Source: an uncultured Bacteroides sp.
Lineage (GTDB): Bacteria; Bacteroidota; Bacteroidia; Bacteroidales; Bacteroidaceae
Length of the DNA: 9,130 bases
Assembly (NCBI GenBank): GCA_947071285.1
Contig: CAMTFK010000184.1
Span: 1 to 9,130, forward strand
Direction of reading: 5' to 3'
Position numbers and translations under genes: made by a program. The notes under the pieces were generated by a model that saw only the letters and a program-made list of their open reading frames with translations, did not search any database and had not been told where the DNA came from. Positions 1 through 6,571 of this stretch are shown in pieces. Within the stretch, counting starts at the first letter, position 1. Each line of letters starts with the position of its first letter.

Positions 1-537
1 TTCCATGAACTCGTCATAGCTCCGTACGCCATCGCGGATGACCGCCTGATAATACTCCACTCCCATTATCTTTTCCGTTTCGGGCGTCTCGTTTTTCAGT
101 CTTAGGATAACTTTCCGCGTTTCATCCGTCAGGACGGCAGTGAGACGTTCGGCAAACTTCTCGAAAAAGCCATCGTAACGGGAGCCTTTCAGAATATGAA
201 TCATGTCTATCTGCCAAAGGTCATTCCGTGCATCCCTGTACCAGGCATGCCACTCCAGACATGCTTCGGAAGTATCCAGCAGATTCACATGTTCTATCTT
301 CCGGATGGACTTATTTTCACCCAGCTTCATCATTGCCTGGAAACTGTCGGACAGGCTGAATGATGGGGTATAAATATGGAAATCGATGTCCAGATGCTTC
401 ATCAGCAACCCGGTTTTCAATGAACCCACCAGGTTAACTTCCGCACCAATACTCTCCCATATCGGGATGATACGGGCGTCTTCTATTACTTTCCAAGCTC
501 TCTGCTGGTTCCATTCGGCAATATCAAGAATATCCAT
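1..537 (-). CDS. Nucleotidyltransferase-fold protein, N-terminal part (runs off the left edge)
   Basis: An open frame of 179 codons begins at the ATG complementary to 535-537 (MDILDIAEWNQQ...) and is still open at base 1, so the C-terminus lies outside the window. Seen: residues 38-53 fit the minimal nucleotidyltransferase signature, hG[GS] followed by Dh[DE]h. It reads G38-S39, ten residues, then D50-I-D52-F. A third candidate carboxylate, D111, sits in a hydrophobic strand (residues 107-113, LWQIDMI). The two aspartates plus the third acid would bind the divalent metals that activate an NTP. Inference: it transfers a nucleotide to a small molecule, RNA or protein; the substrate cannot be read from this part. 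No partner toxin or antitoxin gene is adjacent on the visible side. Similar Bacteroides proteins may carry misleading database names, so I give only the fold. The start is supported by a -7 element about 25 bases upstream. Confidence 0.75.
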   Translation of the reverse strand, partial: MDILDIAEWNQQRAWKVIEDARIIPIWESIGAEVNLVGSLKTGLLMKHLDIDFHIYTPSFSLSDSFQAMMKLGENKSIRKIEHVNLLDTSEACLEWHAWYRDARNDLWQIDMIHILKGSRYDGFFEKFAERLTAVLTDETRKVILRLKNETPETEKIMGVEYYQAVIRDGVRSYDEFME

Positions 538-561
538 TTTCTGTGTTTTCAAGTGAGTTCG

Positions 562-569
562 CAAAAGTA
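562..569 (-). promoter_or_regulatory. Bacteroides-type -7 promoter element for the nucleotidyltransferase-fold gene
   Basis: Read on the minus strand this is TACTTTTG, an exact match to the Bacteroidota consensus TAnnTTTG. It lies about 25 bases upstream of the ATG at 537, giving a short leader. No good -33 TTTG was found at the usual 19-21 base spacing; that region is instead occupied by the palindromes at 586-605. Confidence 0.5.
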
Positions 570-585
570 GAAAAAAGGACGGATA

Positions 586-605
586 TATAGCTATAAATAG
601 CTATT
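586..605. repeat. Two abutting 10-bp palindromes in a divergent promoter, possible operator
   Basis: TATAGCTATA (586-595) is followed directly by AATAGCTATT (596-605). Each is a perfect 10-bp palindrome, and the shared core ATAGCTAT repeats with a 10-bp period, about one helical turn. The pair lies upstream of the -7 element of the leftward gene and abuts or overlaps the -33 element of the rightward helicase gene. Regulator binding is an inference. The region is AT-rich, so a bendable upstream element or chance is possible. Confidence 0.4.
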
Positions 606-634
606 TAATAATTCAACAAACCGGACTAACTTTG
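604..634 (+). promoter_or_regulatory. Bacteroides-type promoter for the HelD-like helicase gene
   Basis: TTTA at 604-607 is separated by 19 bases from TAACTTTG at 627-634. This fits the Bacteroidota housekeeping promoter layout (-33 TTTG, 19-21 bases, -7 TAnnTTTG), with one mismatch in the -33 box. Transcription would begin near 641, leaving a leader of roughly 30 bases before the ATG at 673. Confidence 0.6.
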
Positions 635-672
635 CCACCCTTTCTGAACTTTTCATTCAATAATAAGGGCTT

Positions 673-2739
673 ATGACATTCAATCAAACAGAAAAACAAG
701 AGAAAGAGTATTTACAACGAGTTATCGGCATCATTCACGATACAATCAACCATACCGACAGCTCGGTGAAAGAGCATGTGGAAACGTTGCAGGAGTACAA
801 AGATTATATCTGGTCCAATAAAGATATTGATCCGCATGAGATACGCTCTATGCGCGAAAGTATATTGAACCACTATGCACTGGGCGAAAGCGTTATTCAT
901 AAGCGCAGTCGCTTGGGCAGGATATTGGATATTCCCTATTTCGGAAGAATTGATTTCAGGGAGAAGAAGGATGGAAGCAGGACAATGCCTGTTTATATAG
1001 GAATACATACCTTCTATGATGCCCAAAACAAGATGAATCTGATTTATGACTGGAGGGCGCCCATAGCTGGAATGTTCTACGACCATGAATTGGGAGAAGC
1101 GAGTTATTCGTCTCCGGCAGGCGAGGTGAACGGAGAGATTTCACTCAAACGCCAATACCGCATCCGAGGTGGCAAGATGGAGTATATGATTGAAAGTTCC
1201 CTGACCGTCCATGATGATATTCTGCAAAAGGAACTCAGCAGTAATTCGGACAACAAGATGAAGAATATCGTCACCACCATCCAGCGGGAACAGAACCGGA
1301 TTATCCGTAACGAAGATGCACACGCGCTTATCATACAGGGAGTGGCAGGTTCCGGAAAGACGTCTATTGCCCTGCATCGCATCGCTTACCTGCTTTATAC
1401 ACTGAAAGGGACGATTTCCTCCAAAGAGATACTGATTATTTCTCCCAATAAAGTCTTTGCCGATTACATATCGAATGTACTTCCCGAACTTGGCGAGGAG
1501 AGCGTGCCGGAAATCAGTATGGAACAGATTCTCTCGAAAGTACTTGATGATAAATACAAATACCAGAATTTCTTCGGGCAGGTGACAGAGTTGCTCGAAA
1601 AGCCTAATCATGATTTTATCGAGCGGATCAGATATAAATCTTCATTTGAGTTCATTTCACGGCTCGACAAGTTCATTCTTTATATGGAGAATCATTACTT
1701 CAAAGCGGCAGATGTAAAACTCACCAAACATATCACGATTCCATCCGAATTCATCGACGAGCAGTTCAGGCGGTTCAATCGCTATCCGATGCGGCAACGG
1801 TTTGAGACCATGACAGAGTATATTCTGGATATGCTGACCGTGAAGTATTACTTCACAGTTACCACTGCGGTGAGAAACTTGTTGAAGAAGGAAATAAAGA
1901 ATATGTTTGCGGGCAATAATGATATTCAAATCTATAAAGATTTCTTTGAATGGATGGGGAAGCCTCAACTATTCAAACTACGCAAAAACCGGACATTGGA
2001 GTATGCCGACTTAGCTCCACTGGCATATTTGCGCATGGCATTGGATGGAAATAGCGTACAATCGGGCGTCAAGCATCTTTTGATAGATGAAATGCAGGAT
2101 TACTCCCCTATTCAGTATAAAGTCATTCAGAAACTTTATCCCTGTCGCAAAACGATTCTCGGGGACGCCTCCCAGTCGGTCAATCCTTATGGTTCGTCAA
2201 CCGCGGACATGATACGGAAGTCATTCGGCACGGGAGAGATTATGAAGCTTTGCAAAAGTTATCGCTCTACGATTGAGATTACAGGCTTCGCACAGAAGAT
2301 TCAAGCCAACAATGAACTTGAACCCGTTGCACGGCACGGGGAACAGCCTCAGGTTCTGTCATTCGGGAATGTGGAAGATGAGTTTTCCGGCATTACAGAT
2401 TTGGTATCTATCTTCAGAAAGTCTAATTATCAATCACTGGGGATAGTATGCAAAACAGAGGCGCAAGCGCAGGAACTTGCTGCAAAACTTCAGATGCATG
2501 GGCAGGATGTATATTTCCTATCGAGCCAAAGCTCCGCTTTTGTGAAGGGTATCATTGTCACTTCATCCCACATGGCGAAGGGACTGGAATTTGATGAGGT
2601 AATTGTTCCTCAGGTTGATGCAGGGAATTATAATTCGATGATTGATAAAAGTATGCTTTATGTGGCAGTGACGAGGGCGATGCATAGGCTGACGCTGACT
2701 TATGGCGGAGGAAGAAGTGAGTTTATCATAGGGGTATAA
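673..2739 (+). CDS. HelD-like superfamily 1 (UvrD/Rep-type) helicase or RNA polymerase-associated ATPase
   Basis: The 688-residue protein carries a full set of SF1 helicase motifs. These are a Q-motif-like QREQNRI (204-210), Walker A GVAGSGKTS (223-231), motif Ia IISPN (255-259), Walker B LLIDEMQDYSP (469-479), motif III GDASQSVNPYG (497-507), motif IV KSYRST (528-533), motif V MAKGLEFDEVIVP (634-646) and motif VI LYVAVTRA (662-669). Two parts ahead of Walker A point to HelD rather than UvrD, Rep or PcrA: a charged helical N-terminus (about 5-80), then PYFGRIDF (88-95) and the segment around YDWRAP (125-130) and LKRQ (158-161). HelD proteins of Gram-positive bacteria bind RNA polymerase and release stalled complexes by ATP hydrolysis; whether this one does so is inference. 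It is shorter than B. subtilis HelD (about 774 residues). It has its own promoter and is probably monocistronic. Confidence 0.88.
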   Translation: MTFNQTEKQEKEYLQRVIGIIHDTINHTDSSVKEHVETLQEYKDYIWSNKDIDPHEIRSMRESILNHYALGESVIHKRSRLGRILDIPYFGRIDFREKKDGSRTMPVYIGIHTFYDAQNKMNLIYDWRAPIAGMFYDHELGEASYSSPAGEVNGEISLKRQYRIRGGKMEYMIESSLTVHDDILQKELSSNSDNKMKNIVTTIQREQNRIIRNEDAHALIIQGVAGSGKTSIALHRIAYLLYTLKGTISSKEILIISPNKVFADYISNVLPELGEESVPEISMEQILSKVLDDKYKYQNFFGQVTELLEKPNHDFIERIRYKSSFEFISRLDKFILYMENHYFKAADVKLTKHITIPSEFIDEQFRRFNRYPMRQRFETMTEYILDMLTVKYYFTVTTAVRNLLKKEIKNMFAGNNDIQIYKDFFEWMGKPQLFKLRKNRTLEYADLAPLAYLRMALDGNSVQSGVKHLLIDEMQDYSPIQYKVIQKLYPCRKTILGDASQSVNPYGSSTADMIRKSFGTGEIMKLCKSYRSTIEITGFAQKIQANNELEPVARHGEQPQVLSFGNVEDEFSGITDLVSIFRKSNYQSLGIVCKTEAQAQELAAKLQMHGQDVYFLSSQSSAFVKGIIVTSSHMAKGLEFDEVIVPQVDAGNYNSMIDKSMLYVAVTRAMHRLTLTYGGGRSEFIIGV

Positions 2740-2775
2740 TCAGAAAATGACGATTAATAGCAAAAATAAAAGTAT

Positions 2776-2798
2776 TTTCCAGATTCTTTCCAGATTCT
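2776..2798 (+). repeat. Tandem 11-bp direct repeat upstream of the PepSY-like gene, possible regulator site
   Basis: TTCCAGATTCT occurs twice back to back (2777-2787 and 2788-2798), with one further matching T at 2776. It ends five bases before the -7 element TACATTTG, so it covers the place where a -33 box would lie. No convincing -33 TTTG is present. A period of 11 bp puts both copies on the same face of the helix, as in many activator or response-regulator sites. Function is inferred from position only. Confidence 0.4.
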
Positions 2799-2803
2799 CC
2801 CTT

Positions 2804-2811
2804 TACATTTG
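2804..2811 (+). promoter_or_regulatory. Bacteroides-type -7 promoter element for the PepSY-like gene
   Basis: TACATTTG is an exact match to TAnnTTTG. It lies 46 bases before the ATG at 2858, predicting a leader of about 40 bases. The -33 position is poor and is overlapped by the 11-bp tandem repeat, so the promoter may need an activator. Confidence 0.55.
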
Positions 2812-2857
2812 CAATATCATAATAAACCAAAGTATTAATTATTAAAGATAGAAGAAT

Positions 2858-3295
2858 ATGAAAAAGTTAATTTTGTTATTAGTATGTATGTTCACAATGC
2901 ACACAATGGTCATGGCGGATAATGATAAACCCATCCAGGTAAACCAACTCCCTGCAAAGGCACAGACGTTTATCAACACTTATTTCAAAGACCATAAGGT
3001 GGCATTGGCAAAAGAAGAAAGCGGAATGTTCTATAAGAGCTACGATGTAGTCTTCACCAACGGCGAAGAAATAGAGTTTGATAAAGCAGGAGAATGGAAA
3101 GAAGTGAAATGCCGTCAGAGTGAAGTTCCTGCCCAGATTATCCCGGAAGCCATCCGTAATTATGTAAAGGAAAACTATCCGGATGCAAGAATCCTACAGA
3201 TTGAGCTTGACAAGAAAGAGTATGAAATCAGATTATCCAACCGTTTGGAAATCACGTTCGATTCAAAGATGAGGGTGATTGATATTGATGACTAA
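2858..3295 (+). CDS. Secreted PepSY-like (DUF2874) small periplasmic protein
   Basis: The product is 145 residues with a clear Sec signal peptide: MKK, a hydrophobic stretch to about residue 17, and a likely signal peptidase I site after VMA (18-20). The mature protein of about 125 residues contains two similar halves. The first (about 30-84) starts LPAKAQTFINTYF and ends FDKAGEWKEVKC; the second (about 90-145) starts VPAQIIPEAIRNYV and ends FDSKMRVIDIDD. Each half has a helix followed by strands ending in a D- or K-containing beta turn. This is the pattern of the PepSY-like/DUF2874 family, common in Bacteroides and distantly related in fold to PepSY and BLIP-type domains. No enzymatic residues are evident; the family is thought to bind or inhibit other proteins, but the partner here is unknown. 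It is probably monocistronic, with its own promoter and a hairpin downstream. Confidence 0.82.
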   Translation: MKKLILLLVCMFTMHTMVMADNDKPIQVNQLPAKAQTFINTYFKDHKVALAKEESGMFYKSYDVVFTNGEEIEFDKAGEWKEVKCRQSEVPAQIIPEAIRNYVKENYPDARILQIELDKKEYEIRLSNRLEITFDSKMRVIDIDD

Positions 3296-3311
3296 ATCAA
3301 AGATATATTTC

Positions 3312-3352
3312 CGTTTCGTTACTGCTGTAACAGTTACAGCGGTAACGAAACG
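3312..3352. terminator. Long hairpin between convergent genes, likely bidirectional terminator
   Basis: Arms of 20 bases (3312-3331 and 3333-3352) are complementary except for one position that would form a G-U pair on the plus-strand transcript. They are separated by a single base, so the real loop uses the inner bases. With a bulged C at 3311 the stem can extend to pair ATTT (3307-3310) with AAAT (3353-3356). It lies between the stop of the PepSY-like gene (3295) and the stop of the convergent GNAT gene (3389). There is no long T-run on either side, so termination is inferred from stem length and position. Confidence 0.65.
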
Positions 3353-3388
3353 AAATAACAACTGTTTGTATTAAGTCTCAAAGCTGTT

Positions 3389-4165
3389 TTAAAACTCAAA
3401 TACAACAGCACAATGTTTCGTCATAAATCCACACTGTTCCAACGTCCTGCGTGAAGCCACATTATCGGCAGCACAACCGGCAACAGGCATATATCCAGCT
3501 TTCAGGCACGTCTCTTTCAGATGAGAAATAATCATCACGGCATACCCCTGCCTGCGAAATGCCGGATTCACCCACATACCCACATCAAAAATGTCCTTAT
3601 CAGGAAGCACCCGGATAAGATAACCGCAGCCTATGAGTGCTCCACCCTTCTCATACATCAATATCATACGGTTTGAAACGGTATAATTCAACTCTTCGGG
3701 AGATTCGTACAAATCGCTGTCATGAGTCAGCAGCAACGGAATATCAATTTCTTTTGCCTTACGAACGGTTACGCCATCCGGCAAAGGCATCACAATTTCG
3801 TCAGTGAAGAAGCGGAACAGAATACCGCCTATTTTGCAGGACCGGCAGAATGTGTGGCAACACGTCATAAACAAATCATCGAAAGACTTACAGAAAGCAC
3901 TTTTAATCTGAAACTCTTCCAACATCCTTCCGAAGATTTCTTCTTTCCGGGCAAACATCTTGTCGAGTAGATAGAATTCAACCAATTGTCCGTCTTCCGA
4001 ACAAATGAAGTACCCTACCCTTTCTCCATCCGCTTCAATGACGAAACAGGCTCCTTTCGCAACAAGCCACTCGCAATGTAACTCTTGCGGATAACGCAGA
4101 GAAGCTAAATATCGCTCCCGCAAATCACGAAGCGACGCCAACGGCACATTTTTAAATTCAGTCAT
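3389..4165 (-). CDS. GNAT family N-acetyltransferase with a degenerate N-terminal GNAT-like half
   Basis: The 258-residue protein has a recognisable GNAT acetyltransferase domain in its C-terminal half (about 133-258). It begins VTVRKAKEIDIPLL. The acetyl-CoA pyrophosphate loop is RRQGYA (204-209), preceded by the strand DVGMWVNP (194-201), and the late motif is AADNVASRRTLEQCGF (232-247). The N-terminal half (about 1-120) has the strand pattern of a second GNAT fold (FVIEADGERVGYFI at 41-54) but no RxxGxG/A loop, so it is probably structural or substrate-binding. A cysteine cluster lies in the middle (C102, C103, H104, C107, C110). The acceptor is unknown. The gene starts 47 bases after the stop of the msrAB gene in the same direction, so it may be co-transcribed or use the weak promoter at 4180-4210. 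Confidence 0.82.
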   Translation of the reverse strand: MTEFKNVPLASLRDLRERYLASLRYPQELHCEWLVAKGACFVIEADGERVGYFICSEDGQLVEFYLLDKMFARKEEIFGRMLEEFQIKSAFCKSFDDLFMTCCHTFCRSCKIGGILFRFFTDEIVMPLPDGVTVRKAKEIDIPLLLTHDSDLYESPEELNYTVSNRMILMYEKGGALIGCGYLIRVLPDKDIFDVGMWVNPAFRRQGYAVMIISHLKETCLKAGYMPVAGCAADNVASRRTLEQCGFMTKHCAVVFEF

Positions 4166-4179
4166 AGGTCCATTTTTGC

Positions 4180-4210
4180 TAAAGATACGAAAGTTTTCCC
4201 GATACAGAAA
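4180..4210 (-). promoter_or_regulatory. Weak Bacteroides-type promoter candidate for the GNAT gene
   Basis: On the minus strand TTTC (4210-4207) is followed after 19 bases by TATCTTTA (4187-4180). Each box has one mismatch to TTTG and TAnnTTTG. It would give a leader of only about 5-10 bases before the ATG at 4165, so read-through from msrAB is a real alternative. Confidence 0.3.
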
Positions 4211-4212
4211 AA

Positions 4213-5271
4213 TTACTTCACTAAATCAATGTAATCTCCATATCCTTCCGCCTGCATCTTGTCCTTTGGAATGAACCGCAGGGAAGCACTGTTAATGCAA
4301 TAGCGCAAACCGCCTTTATCTGCCGGGCCGTCTGTAAAAACATGACCTAAATGGGCGTCACCCGTAGAACTGCGAACTTCCGTGCGCACCATACCGTGAG
4401 AGGTATCCACTTTCTCCTGAATGAGTTTACGGTCGATAGGCTTTGAAAAGCTGGGCCAGCCGCAACCGGAATCAAACTTATCGGTAGAGACAAACAAAGG
4501 CTCGCCTGTAGTCACATCTACATAAATGCCGGGACGATGTTCATTCCAATAAGGATTATGGAAAGCCGGTTCGGTTGCATTTTTTTGAGTCACGGCATAT
4601 TGTTCTGCTGTGAGCTGCGAACGCAAAGCGGCATCATCCGGTTTGCGATAAACAGCCACAGGCTTCTTCGGCATTTTTGCTTTACGCGCCAGTTCGAATA
4701 ATTCCGGATGGATATGGCAATAGCCTCCCGGATTCTTGTCTAAATAATCCTGATGATAGTCTTCTGCCAGATAGAAGTTTTCCAAAGGCTTAACTTCTAC
4801 TGCCAACGGACGGGTATAAGCCGCAGCCAGGCGGTTGACAGTTTCCTGAATGAGCGGTAAATCTGCCGGGTCGGTATAATAGATACCTGTACGATACTGG
4901 GTGCCACGGTCATTTCCCTGACGGTTCACACTGGTAGGATCTATCGTTTTGAAATAAAGGTCTATCAGGAAAGGCAGATCCACTTTTGCCGGATCGTACT
5001 GCACCTTTACGGTTTCTGCAAAATCCGTGGTGCCGGTACACACCTGTTTATAGGTTGGATTGGCTATATTTCCGTTGGCATAGCCCACTTGCGTAGCTTC
5101 CACACCTTCAATCAGTTTCAGGAAATGTTCGGTTCCCCAAAAGCATCCCCCTGCCAGATAAATTTCTTTAGTTGACTTCATATCTTTTCTCCTTTCTGCC
5201 TGCTCTGTCCGGTTATTGGCACAAGCGAGGCAACTTATTAACAATACAAAAGCGAATATTAGTTGTTTCAT
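4213..5271 (-). CDS. msrAB: Bifunctional peptide methionine sulfoxide reductase MsrA-MsrB, predicted lipoprotein
   Basis: The 352-residue fusion reduces both stereoisomers of methionine sulfoxide in damaged proteins. The MsrA domain (about 34-195) handles the S form. It has the catalytic motif GGCFWG (41-46, Cys43), an acidic residue at E86 in TDFAET, and a probable resolving Cys185 in GGYCHIHP. The MsrB domain (about 215-348) handles the R form. It has CGWPSF (270-275, probable resolving Cys270), HLGHVF (307-312) and the catalytic Cys325 in RYCINSASLRFIP. The paired CxxC zinc sites of many MsrB proteins are absent. The N-terminus is hydrophobic with a lipobox-like LISC (11-14), suggesting lipidation at Cys14 and an envelope location. 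Met31, just before the MsrA domain, could start a cytoplasmic form, but the signal sequence favours the upstream start. A purine-rich stretch with AGGAG precedes the ATG by about 12 bases. Confidence 0.93.
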   Translation of the reverse strand: MKQLIFAFVLLISCLACANNRTEQAERRKDMKSTKEIYLAGGCFWGTEHFLKLIEGVEATQVGYANGNIANPTYKQVCTGTTDFAETVKVQYDPAKVDLPFLIDLYFKTIDPTSVNRQGNDRGTQYRTGIYYTDPADLPLIQETVNRLAAAYTRPLAVEVKPLENFYLAEDYHQDYLDKNPGGYCHIHPELFELARKAKMPKKPVAVYRKPDDAALRSQLTAEQYAVTQKNATEPAFHNPYWNEHRPGIYVDVTTGEPLFVSTDKFDSGCGWPSFSKPIDRKLIQEKVDTSHGMVRTEVRSSTGDAHLGHVFTDGPADKGGLRYCINSASLRFIPKDKMQAEGYGDYIDLVK

Positions 5272-5304
5272 ATCCTACCCCCTCTCCTGACGATTCTTAT
5301 GTTT

Positions 5305-5329
5305 CCGTTATATAATAACAATGCAACGG
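5305..5329. repeat. Small overlapping inverted repeats in the msrAB leader
   Basis: CCGTT (5305-5309) and AACGG (5325-5329) are inverted with a 15-base gap. Inside it GTTAT (5307-5311) and ATAAC (5315-5319) are inverted with a 3-base loop. The two pairings compete for the same bases. The gap between the DUF5131 stop and the msrAB start (5272-5342) has no TAnnTTTG match on the minus strand, so this could be a weak terminator for the upstream operon or an operator. Short AT-rich arms keep confidence low. Confidence 0.25.
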
Positions 5330-5342
5330 GCTGTATAGTTGG

Positions 5343-6080
5343 TCAGGGAGTGTAGTTTATTTCCGCCTTCCGCGCCTGTGAGTGCTGAAACTGACGGGCT
5401 ATTTTAAACTCCTTGCCTTCTTTCAGCAGATAAGAACCTGTCTGCTTGAACCAGAAACCGACATGGGCGTCGATGCATTGCCGGCGGATATCTAGCACCC
5501 AATCGTAATCGCATACACGGACTTCCCTGCCGGATTCTCCCCCGGCTACAACCTGTTCCACCCATGTACCCAGTTCTCCACGGAAGTCTATCCGGCTGAG
5601 AAGCGGCTCGCAGATGATAATCTTATGTTTTATGGGAGCAGCCTTATAGATAGGCAGGCGGTAGTCAACCCGGTCCTGGTTCTCCATGGTGCAGCAGATG
5701 GTGACATTATCATACCCCTCACCCCAGTCAGCGGGCAGGCAGGCACTCAGTCTGTCGATGCGTTTCGTGATAAAAAGGAAATGAAGGTCCTGACGTATTC
5801 GCATCATCTCCCACGCTTCGGGACGCCATTCGTCGGCATCCTCCACCAGAAAATCGGAAGTGAAACAGGTATAGACCATATTGCCCGAAGGTATCTTATA
5901 AGTCTTGTTCTTTTTCTGCTGCAAAGGCAGGTCGAACTTCTCCGTTTTCGTCACGACGGAACTATCCTTGCCATATTTACCATCCGTGCGGTAGACATAG
6001 CAGTGCTGGCAACCTGTGCTGAACTTATGACAGCCATGCCAGGGATTCCACATGGATGATTTTTTAGCTATTTGTAACAT
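5343..6080 (-). CDS. DUF5131 (phage Gp37/Gp68-like) three-cysteine protein
   Basis: The 245-residue protein starts with MLQIAKKSSMWNPWHGC. It carries the family's N-terminal cysteine motif CX6CX2C (C17, C24, C27) in WNPWHGCHKFSTGCQHCYV. Further conserved-looking blocks are YTCFTSDFLVE (70-80), FLFITKR (101-107), TICCTMEN (127-134), IIICEPLL (154-161), VVAGGESG (177-184) and GFWFKQTG (208-215). This matches DUF5131, often annotated phage Gp37/Gp68. The cysteine triplet and the barrel-like succession of strands resemble radical SAM enzymes, although the spacing differs from the classic CX3CX2C. A 4Fe-4S cluster is plausible but inferred; substrate unknown. The start lies 7 bases after the cupin stop, so the two are probably one operon. 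An alternative start at Met10 would keep the cysteine motif. No phage genes or methyltransferase-like partner are next to it. Confidence 0.82.
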   Translation of the reverse strand: MLQIAKKSSMWNPWHGCHKFSTGCQHCYVYRTDGKYGKDSSVVTKTEKFDLPLQQKKNKTYKIPSGNMVYTCFTSDFLVEDADEWRPEAWEMMRIRQDLHFLFITKRIDRLSACLPADWGEGYDNVTICCTMENQDRVDYRLPIYKAAPIKHKIIICEPLLSRIDFRGELGTWVEQVVAGGESGREVRVCDYDWVLDIRRQCIDAHVGFWFKQTGSYLLKEGKEFKIARQFQHSQARKAEINYTP

Positions 6081-6087
6081 CTGCCAA

Positions 6088-6540
6088 TCACCATTTCTTT
6101 TCGTGTTCCACCCGTGTTCCGTCAGCCGTAGAGTACTGTTGCAAAGAGTGTTCGCGAGACTGAATTACCATATATACCATAGCCTCATCCGAAAAGTTAG
6201 CCATCCCCCTGATACCTCTGGGTGCCACACGGATAACGCTTCCCTCGGAAATAGGAAAACAATCATCATCTACCTGAAAATAGCCTGCACCTTTTAATAT
6301 AATGTATGTTTCCTCGTTCTGCTCATGCACATGAAAATAGGATAAATCGGTATGCGGAGGAAGGCTGTTGAAAGAAATCTCCGTACCGGTTGCCTTCGTC
6401 ACTTCTTTCAGGAAAGCTTTGCCTTCTATAATCCGTCCGCTGACAGGATGCACCAGAGTATGCTCCATCAGTTCGTCCATACTACCGATATTCACAGCGG
6501 TATAATTCTCATTTTCAGATATTACCTTTGTCGTTTCCAT
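6088..6540 (-). CDS. Single-domain cupin protein
   Basis: The 150-residue protein has one cupin beta-barrel. Cupin motif 1 is clear around residues 69-86 (FHVHEQNEETYIILKGAG), with H70, H72 and E76 or E77 as metal ligands. Motif 2 is around 100-115 (GSVIRVAPRGIRGMAN): the proline, glycine and asparagine positions are kept, but the usual metal-binding histidine is glycine (G112). The barrel follows an N-terminal segment of about 50 residues that includes VHPVSGRIIEGKAFLKE. Cupins include isomerases, dioxygenases and small-molecule sensors; nothing here fixes the substrate. It is the first gene of a probable two-gene operon with the DUF5131 gene, which begins 7 bases after its stop. A promoter element lies about 32 bases upstream of the ATG. 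Confidence 0.82.
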   Translation of the reverse strand: METTKVISENENYTAVNIGSMDELMEHTLVHPVSGRIIEGKAFLKEVTKATGTEISFNSLPPHTDLSYFHVHEQNEETYIILKGAGYFQVDDDCFPISEGSVIRVAPRGIRGMANFSDEAMVYMVIQSREHSLQQYSTADGTRVEHEKKW

Positions 6541-6571
6541 AACCGTTTCTTTTTAGAATTAGAATGTATCA

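Noticed and set aside
1..672. Toxin-antitoxin module based on the nucleotidyltransferase fold (MNT-HEPN type)
   Set aside because: The protein is longer than minimal MNT antitoxins, its visible neighbour is a helicase with its own promoter, and no HEPN partner is seen on the available side.
712..1968. Several minus-strand open frames of 60-156 codons opposite the helicase gene
   Set aside because: They lie wholly opposite a well-supported helicase gene, overlap one another in different frames and show no recognisable domains.
5343..6080. Phage remnant suggested by the Gp37/Gp68 name
   Set aside because: The family is widespread on bacterial chromosomes, and no structural, integrase or lysis gene is in the window.
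5625..6297. Plus-strand open frames opposite the DUF5131 and cupin genes
   Set aside because: Both opposite genes have clear family motifs; these frames have none and no promoter or start context.
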